Translations under genes and position numbers: made by a program
Shown here: positions 7,118 through 13,956 of the stretch, piece by piece
Layout of the letters: each line of letters begins with the position of its first letter
Position numbering within the stretch: position 1 is the first letter of the stretch
The notes under the pieces: generated by a model
Databases searched by the model: none
The model's input: the letters and a program-made list of their open reading frames with translations, nothing else
What the model was told of the DNA's origin: nothing
Assembly (NCBI RefSeq): GCF_000277645.1
Contig: NZ_AKGG01000009.1
Coordinates: 1 to 19,629 of the forward strand
DNA: 19,629 bases
DNA from: Weissella koreensis KCTC 3621
GTDB taxonomy: Bacteria; Bacillota; Bacilli; Lactobacillales; Lactobacillaceae
Direction: 5' to 3'

Positions 7118-7785
7118 GGTCCGTCTGAAAACTACTTAAGTAAGATGCAAATTGAGGCAATGTAGACCGTAGCCAGATAAACACGAGCGAGCTTATCATA
7201 ACGCGCTGCAATCCTACGAAAGTTCTTCAACTGATTGAAGAAGTTCTCAATCAAATGGCGCTCACAATAAACGTGGTAATCACAGGTCCACTTGTCTTTG
7301 GTATTTTCCTTTGGCGGAATGGTATAGACGCCTGCTTTATCTTCAATATACTGGCGAAGTTTCGCGGTGCCATAGGCTTTATCCGCGATAATATTTGATT
7401 GAGAAATATCGAAGCCTTCCAGCAACTCACTGGCAACTTGGCTATCATGTACTTGACCACCTGTTAGGCGAAACCCCAAGGGATTCCCTAATCCGTCAAC
7501 GAGTGCGTGAATCTTGGTCGTTCGGCCACCTCGACTTAGTCCAATAGCTTGATTTTCGACCATGCATTCGGCGTTTTTTTTGCGCTGCGCATGAGCCAGA
7601 GGATAGCGTTGAGGGCGGTACGGTTGTCTAGGCTTGATGGACGGACAGTCCGGTATGGCGGGAAGTATCCTTTGATTCGGTCCCACTGAGCATCTTCCAG
7701 TTCGTATCGTTTAGGTGTTGTCATCGGAATGCCTCGATTCGTTTTTCCTCAGATTATACCTGAATTTTTAGTTTTCAGACAGTCC
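7118..7785 (-). mobile_element. Internally deleted IS5-family insertion sequence with CTAG target duplication
   Basis: The ends are near-identical 17-bp inverted repeats, GGTCCGTCTGAAAACTA at 7118-7134 and the complement of GGACTGTCTGAAAACTA at 7769-7785. CTAG flanks both sides (7114-7117 and 7786-7789), fitting the YTAR target of IS5-type elements. At 668 bp it is about 150 bp shorter than I expect for the two-ORF IS427-like group. The deletion removes the middle of the transposase. The right-hand CTAG is also the outer edge of a terminator stem, so the element landed at the base of that hairpin. Confidence 0.85.
7132..7724 (-). pseudogene. IS5-family transposase, two frames, internal deletion
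   Basis: Frame A (7536-7724) starts at ATG 7724 with the N-terminal segment containing YELEDAQWDRIKGYFPPYR and NAILWLMRS, then jumps directly to SAKK. Frame B (stop at 7132-7134) carries KKNAECMVENQAIGLSRGG, the catalytic Asp in ADKAYG and the Glu in ENFFNQLKNFRRIA. Roughly 50 residues between LMRS and AKKN, normally containing the first catalytic Asp region, are missing. The frames overlap at an A8 run, the expected -1 frameshift site, so the frame relation was preserved by the deletion. The copy should be inactive on its own but could be moved by a related transposase. Confidence 0.8.
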
Positions 7786-7819
7786 CTAGAAAAATGCGTA
7801 GTTAACCGCATTTTTCTAG
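7786..7819. terminator. Bidirectional terminator at the end of the FLP-1 gene
   Basis: A perfect 13-bp stem (CTAGAAAAATGCG at 7786-7798 with CGCATTTTTCTAG at 7807-7819) encloses an 8-nt loop. The stop codon of the regulator gene (7816-7818) lies inside the stem. Its left four bases double as the IS target duplication. Confidence 0.8.
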
Positions 7820-8457
7820 CACATCGTAATCTGCCGGTTATTCACAATAATTTTACCTTCCAAAGCTAACTGCTTAAATTGACGGCTGAGCGTCTCCGGC
7901 GTAATTCCCAAAATATTGGCGAGTTCCTTCTTTTTAAGTGGTAATTCAAAGACGACTTGTCCGGATTCCACCGCGACATCCCGCAAATAAGCCATCAGAC
8001 GGTCCTTTGCATCCAATAGATCACGGCGCATCTGATTTTTCTCGACTTCAATCAATTGGTTGCCAAAATTGTTGATCATCGCTAACGATAAATTCGCTGA
8101 TTCTCCGAGTAACTGCTGAAAATCAGCGTATTGAATGGAACAAACCCACGCATCACTAGTCGCTTGGATGTAGCCCTGATTTTCATGCGGTGCAAATAAC
8201 CAGCGCTGACCGACCACATCACCAGTATGTAGTAAGTCAATAATTTTCTCCTTGCCATTATCAGCTAACGCATAGACTTTGGCCGTCCCCTCGTCCAAAA
8301 TCAGCATCCCTTCTTGGTGGTCCAGCGGTTGTCGGATCAGTTGACCCTTTTGAAAAAACTTGCGATGGTGCGTCACTGTAATCAATTTAGTTTTAATTGT
8401 CGGTGACAGCGGCGCGAAAAGTGGCGAGCGACTGATACAATCCATTTTTGGGTGCAT
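7816..8457 (-). CDS. FNR/FLP-type transcriptional regulator, copy 1
   Basis: A Crp/Fnr-family activator of 213 residues. I start it at ATG 8457, 6-7 nt after AAGGAAA; the upstream in-frame start lies within the FNR box and has no ribosome site. The order is a cyclic-nucleotide-like beta-barrel (about 15-120), a dimer helix (125-155) and a winged helix (165-213). The recognition helix contains Glu188, Ser191 and Arg192 (PETLSRQF), the residues by which FNR reads TTGAT. Cys7 and Cys106 are 99 residues apart, recalling the disulfide switch of Lactobacillus FLP; the four-cysteine Fe-S set of E. coli FNR is absent. It diverges from the EF-hand protein, with a TTGAC-N4-ATCAA box between them only 14 bp from its start, so autoregulation is likely. 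Confidence 0.9.
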   Translation of the reverse strand: MHPKMDCISRSPLFAPLSPTIKTKLITVTHHRKFFQKGQLIRQPLDHQEGMLILDEGTAKVYALADNGKEKIIDLLHTGDVVGQRWLFAPHENQGYIQATSDAWVCSIQYADFQQLLGESANLSLAMINNFGNQLIEVEKNQMRRDLLDAKDRLMAYLRDVAVESGQVVFELPLKKKELANILGITPETLSRQFKQLALEGKIIVNNRQITMC

Positions 8458-8470
8458 AAATTTTCCTTTC

Positions 8471-8484
8471 TTGACATATATCAA
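8471..8484 (+). promoter_or_regulatory. FLP/FNR box 1, class II position, upstream of the EF-hand gene
   Basis: TTGACATATATCAA, followed after exactly 22 bp by TATAAT (8507-8512). With a start near 8519 the centre falls at -41.5. The hexamer expected as -35 (ATTTTA) is poor, so activation by a bound FLP protein is expected. Because it also lies 14 bp from the start of the divergent regulator, the same bound protein may repress that gene. Confidence 0.8.
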
Positions 8485-8544
8485 TTTTAATAAGTTTAGA
8501 ATAGCATATAATGGACTTATGATGAAGAATTGGAGGAATCATTC

Positions 8545-9105
8545 ATGACTAAAAAATACGTTGCTAACATCGTACCACTAAACGCAGAAGACATTGGAAC
8601 GGCACCCCATGGAACTGCCACCTTTGTTGAAGACGGTGACCAATTACACGTGGCGATTGAAATGTTTGATACACCTGCAAATACGCAACACTGGGAACAT
8701 TTCCACGGTTTTCCAGATGGTAAGGCGGCCCAAATTGCCACGATGGCGCAGGATGCCAATCATGACGGATTTGTCGACTTGCCAGAAACTGAACCAGTCT
8801 CAGGGACAACGATGGTGCCATTTGACAACGCCCCACATCACATGGACGTGCCGAATGATAACTACCCAGTCGCTGACGCCCAAGGCCACTTTGCCTACGA
8901 AATCGATGTGCCATTAGCTGATTTGCAAGCGAAGTTCAAAGAAGTCTTTGGTACCGATGACTTGGAACTCGACAAACGGGTCATCTACATTCACGGCGTA
9001 CCACAAGACTTGGTTTTACCAGCCACCGTTGCTGGTGAAGTTGGCGCCTACGATGCACACGTCACCTTACCGATTGCGGTTGGGAAGATTGAAGTCGCAG
9101 ACTAA
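8545..9105 (+). CDS. CHRD-like protein with an EF-hand loop and histidine clusters
   Basis: The start ATG 8545 follows GGAGG by 7 nt; an in-frame ATG at 8530 lies before that site. The 186-residue protein has no signal peptide or membrane segment. A beta-rich N-terminal part (residues 1-95, with PHGTATFVEDGDQLHVAIEM) has the look of a CHRD domain. It contains HWEHFHGF (49-56) and a textbook EF-hand loop DANHDGFVDLPE (70-81). More histidines appear at 98-99, 115, 150 and 172. These suggest a metal-binding protein. The promoter is class II FLP-dependent (box 8471-8484), so it is probably the main target of the adjacent regulator. A redox or metal-handling role is inferred; no enzyme activity can be named. 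Confidence 0.6.
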   Translation: MTKKYVANIVPLNAEDIGTAPHGTATFVEDGDQLHVAIEMFDTPANTQHWEHFHGFPDGKAAQIATMAQDANHDGFVDLPETEPVSGTTMVPFDNAPHHMDVPNDNYPVADAQGHFAYEIDVPLADLQAKFKEVFGTDDLELDKRVIYIHGVPQDLVLPATVAGEVGAYDAHVTLPIAVGKIEVAD

Positions 9106-9129
9106 CCTAAAATTTGAAGTAAGCTAAAA

Positions 9130-9179
9130 CATAACGACCGGATGAGCCTATCACATGACAGGTTCATCCGGTCGTTATG
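9130..9179. terminator. Long intrinsic terminator after the EF-hand gene
   Basis: A 20-bp stem (9130-9149 with 9160-9179) has one wobble pair and a 10-nt loop, followed by TTTATTTCTTT. It lies between the converging EF-hand gene and the broken hydrolase. Confidence 0.85.
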
Positions 9180-9233
9180 TTTATTTCTTTAGACTATCGA
9201 CGGAAGCCTTGAAAACGCGAAATCGATTGACGA

Positions 9234-9869
9234 TTATGGTTCCGACTGGCGAAGCACGTCCGTTAATTGTTGCCGAAAAATTGGCGTCCAGATATTCCGA
9301 TAACCTAATCGGGTTGGATGAGCGTCGTCGACCATTGCTAGTGGTTGGGCGCGATTTTCAGCTTTGACCACTGGATCCTGCCAGAGGTCAATAATCGTGA
9401 AGTGCCACTTTTTTTGTAAGACTTTCAATTACTGCACTAATTTACCATAATTCGCATCGTGTTTTCGCACACAAGTGAAGAACACGATTGGCACCGCCCA
9501 ATGCTGTTGAACATAGGCCAGGATTGTTTCAATCGCTCCGAGCGTCGTCGTTTCGTCAAAGCCGTGGCGCTGTTGTGCACCCGTAACTTGCCCCATAGCC
9601 TTGTCATGCCGCCCATCATTGGTTGAAAGTTGGCAGACAAAAGCGTCTAATGGTTGGGTCACTGGAATCCGATGATAGAGCCGATGCACATAGCTATCTG
9701 GTGCGTTACCTGCTAAAGTGGTGCCACTCACCGCTTCCTTGATGGCAATCACGCCATCCGTCGCGACGAGATAATCGACGAACGAATCTTCCGGTGCACC
9801 CGCACCGGCCGTAATTGACGATCCCAGAAATGCAATCCGCCGACCCATCAACGGTGACTTGGGATTCAA
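9234..9869 (-). pseudogene. SGNH/GDSL hydrolase broken by one in-frame stop codon
   Basis: Reading on the minus strand, block I GSSITAGAG holds the nucleophile serine, block III QLSTND the Asn, and block V DDAHPTRLGY the Asp-His pair, so all catalytic blocks survive. However, a TAA at 9429-9431 splits the frame; the reading continues in the same frame to the TAA at 9234-9236. The remaining length (about 211 residues) is normal for a bacterial SGNH esterase. The 5' end is also uncertain: TTG 9869 has no ribosome site, and protein-like sequence (HFYSYAPSHQTLNPKSP) continues upstream to about 9905, where it runs into another gene remnant. The gene was probably truncated at its 5' end by rearrangement. 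Confidence 0.75.
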
Positions 9870-9915
9870 TGTTTGATGGCTAGGGGCGTAACTATAAAAA
9901 TGGGCCCTGTACGTT

Positions 9916-10059
9916 CTAATTATCTTTCTTCAAAGCAAGATAATCAGTTGGTTCAAAACTAAAATATTGTTCTAGATTGCCATGATACTTCTCTAATTTT
10001 GCTTCCTTATTAATATCGTAAACACGATATAGCCAATATGATGAATTATGTAATTTCAT
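9916..10059 (-). pseudogene. 47-codon remnant resembling a DUF3883 C-terminus
   Basis: The frame begins with ATG 10059 directly after an in-frame TAA, has no clear ribosome site, and ends at TAG 9916-9918. The peptide reads SSYWLYRVYDINKEAKLEKY followed by a short EPTDYLALKKD end. The pattern W/Y-L-Y-R-V-Y-D followed by a P-x-x-Y near the end recalls DUF3883 domains, found at the C-terminus of defence-related and DNA-processing proteins. I take it as the tail of a lost larger gene. The family call is from pattern memory and is weak. Confidence 0.35.
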
Positions 10060-10173
10060 GTGTTAAAACTTAATAGGAATTTAAATTTTATTATTAGATT
10101 TTTTAATCATTCACACGAAAATTAATTTTATAAAGAGCATACTCTATACTCTTATTTTTTTTCAAGAACTCAA

Positions 10174-10219
10174 AAAAGTGGAAACTCCCAGAATTTTAAA
10201 TCTGGGAGTTTCCGCTTTT
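10174..10219. terminator. Strong terminator downstream of the P1B ATPase
   Basis: An 18-bp stem (10174-10191 with 10202-10219) has one wobble pair and a 10-nt AT-rich loop. There are T-rich flanks on the minus-strand side (10153-10162 read in complement) and TTTT on the plus side. It ends the ATPase transcript. Confidence 0.8.
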
Positions 10220-10307
10220 GTCATTTCAAGGATGGACTATTGTCCCAGCCTCTTCTAGTTTATTCTTGAGATATTTTTACTGTCTCTGCAGGTGCTGATA
10301 CTTCTTT

Positions 10308-12170
10308 TTATTCTTTTCGACCTTTCAACTTATACTTCATTAATCTCATGGCATTGAAAATTACCACCAGGATACTACCTTCATGAACCAACATTCCGAT
10401 AGACATATTCATCCATTCGCTGAAGAAGACGCTGGTCAACAAGACCAACACTACTCCAATTGCAATCGCGATATTTTGTTTCATATTATTAGCGGTAGCT
10501 TTTACTATTCCTAATGCGTGAGGCAAGTTGCTGAAGTTCGAGTTCATTAAAACGACATCGGATGTTTCGATCGCTACGTCCGTTCCGCTTCCCATTGCGA
10601 TGCCAATGTCTGCTAAAGCTAAGGACGGACTATCGTTAACGCCATCTCCAACAAAGGCTACAATTTGACCACGTTGTTGGAGTTTTCCGATATAAGCCGA
10701 TTTGTCTTCCGGCAACATGTGGCCGTGAGCTTCGGTCAAACCAAGTTCGCCTGCGACCACATCAACGGTTCCTTGGTTATCTCCTGAAAGAACGACTAGA
10801 TTTTTTACGCCCAGGTCTTTTAATTCCTGCAAATTAGCTTTCACACCCGGACGGACTTGGTCGCGAATGCCCATCAGTACTTTTAATTCACCGTCGACCG
10901 CTGTCAAAACGAGAGAGTTCCCTTGTTGTTCAAACCGTTTGACATCTTTTTGCACTTTTTTGCTGAGAGTGACATTTTCTTTTTCCATCAAGGCCACATT
11001 CCCGACAGCCACTCTATGTCCAGCTACACTTGAAACGATTCCGCCGCCTTTCACGACTTCAGTTTCTTCAACAGGATAAAAGTTTGTTTCTCCAATTTGA
11101 TTTAAGACCGCTTTTGCTAATGGATGATCTGATTCCCGTTCCACACTGGCCAGATAGCCAAGCGTTTCAGCAGAATCTTTTTCATACAGTTCAGTCGCTG
11201 CAACGGTTGGGTTTCCGACAGTTAAAGTACCTGTCTTATCAAATACAATTGTATCCACATTGCTGAAGTCTTGAATGACTTCACTCCCTTTTAAAAGAAC
11301 ACCGTTACGAGCACCATTCCCAATACCGGCAACGTTTGAGACAGGCACTCCGATAACTAATGCGCCTGGGCAACCTAGAACCAAGATGGTGATTGCTAAC
11401 TCAATATTTTGACTGAACGCCCATACAACAATTGCCAGGACCAAGACAGCTGGTGTGTAGTATTTAGAAAAGCGATCAATGAACCGTTCCGCTTCGGATT
11501 TAGAATCTTGTGCTTCTTCCACGAGTTCAACAATTTTTCCAAATGTGGTGTCCTCACCAACTCGGTCAGCTCTGATTTGAATCGTTCCGTTTTCTAAAAT
11601 GGTTCCTGCAAAAACTTCTGCATCAGCTAGCTTGTTGACCGGAACAGCTTCACCTGTAATGCTAGCTTCATTGATATGCCCTTCACCCGTAAGAACTGTA
11701 CCATCTACTGGAACTTTCGCACCCGTTTTAACGAGCAAGATATCCCCTTCATCTACATCATCCACTTCTACTTCTTCAAATTCGCCATTATCCATTTGTT
11801 TCAAGGCGCTTTCGGGTGCCATTTCAGTCAATTCTTTGATAGCAGATCGCGTTTGGTTCAATGTTCGATGTTCCAAGTAGTGTCCGAATAAGAATAAGAA
11901 CGTGACAATAGCCGATTCTTCATAATTTTGAATAAAAAGCGCACCAATCGCTGCAATACTAACTAAGACATCAATACTGATGACTTTGACTTTCATTGCT
12001 TGAAACGCTTGAATGGCAATTGGCATAATCCCAAAGACAGAGGCGATGATCAAAGACCACTCTGAAAGTCCTACGTTTTCTAAAACAAAGTGACTGAAGA
12101 AACCGAGTGCGATTAACAATCCACTGATGACGGTGATAACATTTTTTTTGCTTAATATATATTGTTGCAT
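10308..12170 (-). CDS. P1B-type heavy-metal efflux ATPase with CPG and HEGS motifs
   Basis: I start at ATG 12170, 8 nt after GGAGG, giving 620 residues; an upstream TTG lies inside the ribosome site. The protein begins directly with membrane helices and has no N-terminal HMA domain. It shows TGEAVPV (172), the transport-site helix with CPG (267-269) instead of CPC or SPC, DKTGT with phosphorylated Asp311, HP (349-350), GDGVND (508-513) and HEGS (596-599) in the last helices. HEG in this position is seen in Co/Fe/Zn-type P1B pumps, so I favour divalent Fe, Co, Zn or Mn over Cu(I). The adjacent Dps, HMA protein and FLP box support metal/redox duty. After the TAA the same frame stays open for 15 codons to a second TAA at 10260-10262, suggesting an ancestral longer tail. 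Confidence 0.93.
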   Translation of the reverse strand: MQQYILSKKNVITVISGLLIALGFFSHFVLENVGLSEWSLIIASVFGIMPIAIQAFQAMKVKVISIDVLVSIAAIGALFIQNYEESAIVTFLFLFGHYLEHRTLNQTRSAIKELTEMAPESALKQMDNGEFEEVEVDDVDEGDILLVKTGAKVPVDGTVLTGEGHINEASITGEAVPVNKLADAEVFAGTILENGTIQIRADRVGEDTTFGKIVELVEEAQDSKSEAERFIDRFSKYYTPAVLVLAIVVWAFSQNIELAITILVLGCPGALVIGVPVSNVAGIGNGARNGVLLKGSEVIQDFSNVDTIVFDKTGTLTVGNPTVAATELYEKDSAETLGYLASVERESDHPLAKAVLNQIGETNFYPVEETEVVKGGGIVSSVAGHRVAVGNVALMEKENVTLSKKVQKDVKRFEQQGNSLVLTAVDGELKVLMGIRDQVRPGVKANLQELKDLGVKNLVVLSGDNQGTVDVVAGELGLTEAHGHMLPEDKSAYIGKLQQRGQIVAFVGDGVNDSPSLALADIGIAMGSGTDVAIETSDVVLMNSNFSNLPHALGIVKATANNMKQNIAIAIGVVLVLLTSVFFSEWMNMSIGMLVHEGSILVVIFNAMRLMKYKLKGRKE

Positions 12171-12213
12171 GCTTTTTCCCTCCAAATTTAATTTCTCTTT
12201 TATTGATAAACAA

Positions 12214-12219
12214 AGTATA
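12214..12219 (-). promoter_or_regulatory. -10 element of the ATPase promoter
   Basis: TATACT on the minus strand, 22 bp from FLP box 2. The presumed start is near 12207, giving a leader of about 37 nt. The sequence at the -35 position (ATTAAT) is not a -35 hexamer. Confidence 0.7.
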
Positions 12220-12241
12220 AGATAATTGCCTAAGTAATTAA

Positions 12242-12255
12242 TTGACGGATATCAA
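12242..12255 (-). promoter_or_regulatory. FLP/FNR box 2, upstream of the P1B ATPase
   Basis: TTGATATCCGTCAA read on the minus strand. It is centred near -41.5 from the inferred start, with exactly 22 bp to the -10 at 12214-12219. Activation of the pump by an FLP protein is inferred. Confidence 0.8.
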
Positions 12256-12308
12256 GTTTAGAAAGTTCTCTTTTATCGTTTCTAAGCACCTCGAATCGGA
12301 TTGCAACA

Positions 12309-12351
12309 AAAAAAGCAATCCTGGAAAAATAGCTTTCCTTCCAGAATTGCC
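12309..12351 (-). terminator. Terminator of the HMA-protein gene
   Basis: 12315-12326 pairs with 12339-12350 with one mismatch. Read on the minus strand the hairpin is followed by seven T residues. It separates the HMA gene from the ATPase promoter, so the two are separate transcripts. Confidence 0.75.
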
Positions 12352-12367
12352 TAGTTCATTTAATCTG

Positions 12368-12601
12368 TTAAGCGGCCTTGACTTTTGCTTTAAGGACCGG
12401 ATAGCCTACGTTTTCGATAGCTTTTTGAATCTCTTCAATCGAAGTGACAGCTGAATCAAAATCGACTTTGACTTTGCTGGAGTTGAATAATACTTTAATG
12501 CTGTCTTTATCAACACCGTTAACTGATTTCACGGCACCTTCAATTTTTTGCATACAACTTGGACAAGACAACGTTTCTAATTGCAATATAGCTTTTTCCA
12601 T
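12368..12601 (-). CDS. Small heavy-metal-associated (HMA) domain protein, metallochaperone-like
   Basis: A 77-residue single HMA domain. The metal-binding motif is LSCPSC with Cys13 and Cys16, followed by the usual beta-alpha-beta-beta-alpha-beta pattern (VKVDFD near 45-50, IEEIQKAIENVGYPV near 55-69). AAAGGAG lies 9 nt before the ATG. CopZ-like proteins hand Cu(I) to ATPases, but here the partner pump has CPG and no copper-type motif, so the bound metal may differ or this protein may only buffer metal. It has its own FLP-controlled promoter (box 12707-12720) and its own terminator (12309-12351). It may represent the metal-binding domain missing from the N-terminus of the neighbouring ATPase. 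Confidence 0.85.
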   Translation of the reverse strand: MEKAILQLETLSCPSCMQKIEGAVKSVNGVDKDSIKVLFNSSKVKVDFDSAVTSIEEIQKAIENVGYPVLKAKVKAA

Positions 12602-12678
12602 AATTCCTATCTCCTTTATGTGTTTTTATTTTATCGGCAGCAGATTAATGAACACTGCCTTTTCCTCTTTACAACTGT

Positions 12679-12684
12679 AATATA
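12679..12684 (-). promoter_or_regulatory. -10 element of the HMA-protein promoter
   Basis: TATATT on the minus strand, 22 bp from FLP box 3. The inferred start is near 12672, and the -35 position holds no consensus hexamer. Confidence 0.65.
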
Positions 12685-12706
12685 GCTCACTTTTAGCAAA
12701 CGAAAA

Positions 12707-12720
12707 TTGACGCATATCAA
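12707..12720 (-). promoter_or_regulatory. FLP/FNR box 3, upstream of the HMA protein
   Basis: TTGATATGCGTCAA on the minus strand. It differs from box 2 by a single base and has the same 22-bp distance to its -10. Confidence 0.8.
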
Positions 12721-12747
12721 GTTCGGCACTTCTTTTTATCTTTTTGC

Positions 12748-13060
12748 TCAATTCACCATCTTAATAGTCTTTTTCTGCCCCTTATTGCCATCAGAATAAT
12801 AAGAAATTGGTGGATAATCTTGTCTGCGTATAAACCATACTACAATCGCGCCAATAAACAGGGCCAGAGACAAGGCTTGCGAAACGCGGATCCACTCGCC
12901 AATCCATAAACTGTTCGTTCGCATACCTTCAATGAAGAACCGACCCACTGAGTACCACAAAACGTAACTCAAAGCGACTTCTTCTTGACGCAAAAGCACT
13001 GAGTTCTGTCCCATTGTTAATGAAGAGCGACAGAACACCAACGTGTATAAAAAAGTGTGT
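12748..13060 (-). pseudogene. lgt: C-terminal fragment of prolipoprotein diacylglyceryl transferase
   Basis: The reading carries the late Lgt landmarks: GHTFLY near its start (HPTFLY in full enzymes), LLRQEEVALSY, the signature YSVGRFFIEGMRTNSLWIG, and a last membrane helix (LSLALFIGAIVVWFI). About 100 of the usual 270-280 residues remain. The catalytic His and the early helices are gone, so it cannot be a working lipoprotein-modifying enzyme by itself. It begins within a few bases of the stop codon of the FLP-2 gene, so the deletion fused the two. It would be transcribed with FLP-2. Full lgt copies do accompany metal-resistance genes in Gram-positives, so this may be a decayed member of the metal cluster. 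Confidence 0.8.
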
Positions 13061-13064
13061 CCGA

Positions 13065-13772
13065 TTATTCGCTGTAAAGCAATAAATCATCTAAATCCTG
13101 AATCTTGATTCTTTTCCCAGACAGCTGTTGAATCAATCCCTCGTTCTCCAATTCTCCAAATTTGCGACTGATGGTCTCAGGTGTCGTTCCTAAATAGGAA
13201 GCAATGTCCTTTTTTGCCATCGGCAGGGTGATGGTGGGAGAGTTGCCCATTTCAGGTTCCACATTTTCTGCCAAAAACAAAACTAAACGGGTAATGACAC
13301 TCTCCACGGCTACTTGTGCGGTTTGACGTGCGGATTTTTCTAACCGCTGCGACATCTCTCCTAGCAGCTTTAACGAAATTGCAGGATACTCTTTTAGAAA
13401 CTCTTGTACATCATGTTGTTGAATCATGCAGACAGACGTATCTCGAGTAGCTTCTGCGTATTCCTCATGCACAGCATCAGGATTGAACAACGTCCATTCT
13501 CCCGTAAAGTCACCCGGATTCAAAATACGCACTAGTTGCTCTTTACCAGAATCAGACAAGCGATAGATGCGGACTTTTCCGCGATTCACAATATATAAGG
13601 CATCATCTTTTTCTTGCGAGCGAAACAGAAACGCCCCTTTTTGATAGTGCTTCGTGTGAGCTTTTCCAGCGATGCGATCCATCGAGCTTTCCTCCAAATG
13701 ATTGAATATCGGGACTAAGCGGATACAAGCTGAGTGGTCTCCTGCTGCATGTGGTTGGGTGTATTGAGTCAA
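13065..13772 (-). CDS. FNR/FLP-type transcriptional regulator, copy 2
   Basis: A Crp/Fnr-family protein of 235 residues, starting at TTG 13772 behind a strong GGGGGAG with 6-nt spacing. It has an N-terminal beta-barrel (about 25-125), a dimer helix (130-165) and a winged helix (175-220). The recognition helix PETISRKF holds Glu199, Ser202 and Arg203, as in FNR. Cys16 and Cys115 are 99 residues apart, the same spacing as in copy 1, pointing to a two-cysteine redox switch rather than an Fe-S cluster. It has its own FLP box (13854-13867) in the activating position, so positive autoregulation is predicted. It lies between the HMA/ATPase genes and dps-2, whose promoters carry the same box, and is the most likely regulator of all four units. 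Confidence 0.92.
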   Translation of the reverse strand: MTQYTQPHAAGDHSACIRLVPIFNHLEESSMDRIAGKAHTKHYQKGAFLFRSQEKDDALYIVNRGKVRIYRLSDSGKEQLVRILNPGDFTGEWTLFNPDAVHEEYAEATRDTSVCMIQQHDVQEFLKEYPAISLKLLGEMSQRLEKSARQTAQVAVESVITRLVLFLAENVEPEMGNSPTITLPMAKKDIASYLGTTPETISRKFGELENEGLIQQLSGKRIKIQDLDDLLLYSE

Positions 13773-13825
13773 TTCGTTCTCCCCCTTTATCAGTTTATTG
13801 TCCTTTTTTTAACTTTCCTATATTT

Positions 13826-13831
13826 AGTATA
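13826..13831 (-). promoter_or_regulatory. -10 element of the FLP-2 promoter
   Basis: TATACT on the minus strand, 22 bp from FLP box 4. The inferred start is near 13819. The -35 position holds ATTTTT. Confidence 0.7.
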
Positions 13832-13853
13832 AAGGCCCCCTACCTCAAAAAAA

Positions 13854-13867
13854 TTGACTCTCATCAA
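13854..13867 (-). promoter_or_regulatory. FLP/FNR box 4, upstream of the FLP-2 gene itself
   Basis: TTGATGAGAGTCAA on the minus strand, centred near -41.5 from the inferred start. An activating position at its own gene predicts positive feedback. Confidence 0.8.
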
Positions 13868-13886
13868 GAAAAGTCTTTTTAACGGC

Positions 13887-13919
13887 AAAAAAATAGGAGC
13901 TGGAAAGAGTCCCAACCCC
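13887..13919 (-). terminator. Terminator of dps copy 2
   Basis: On the minus strand a 10-bp stem (13910-13919 with 13896-13905, counting G-U pairs) with a 4-nt loop is followed by TATTTTTTTG. It ends the dps transcript before the FLP-2 promoter. Confidence 0.65.
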
Positions 13920-13956
13920 AAAATCTTTAATTTTTAAATGTATGTTTACGAAAAAC

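Noticed and set aside
8564..8917. Open frames on both strands across the EF-hand gene
   Set aside because: They are shadows of the coding frame, which has the strong ribosome site and regulated promoter.
10867..11891. Several plus-strand open frames inside the P1B ATPase gene
   Set aside because: They mirror the coding frame of the ATPase, have no ribosome sites and resemble no protein family.
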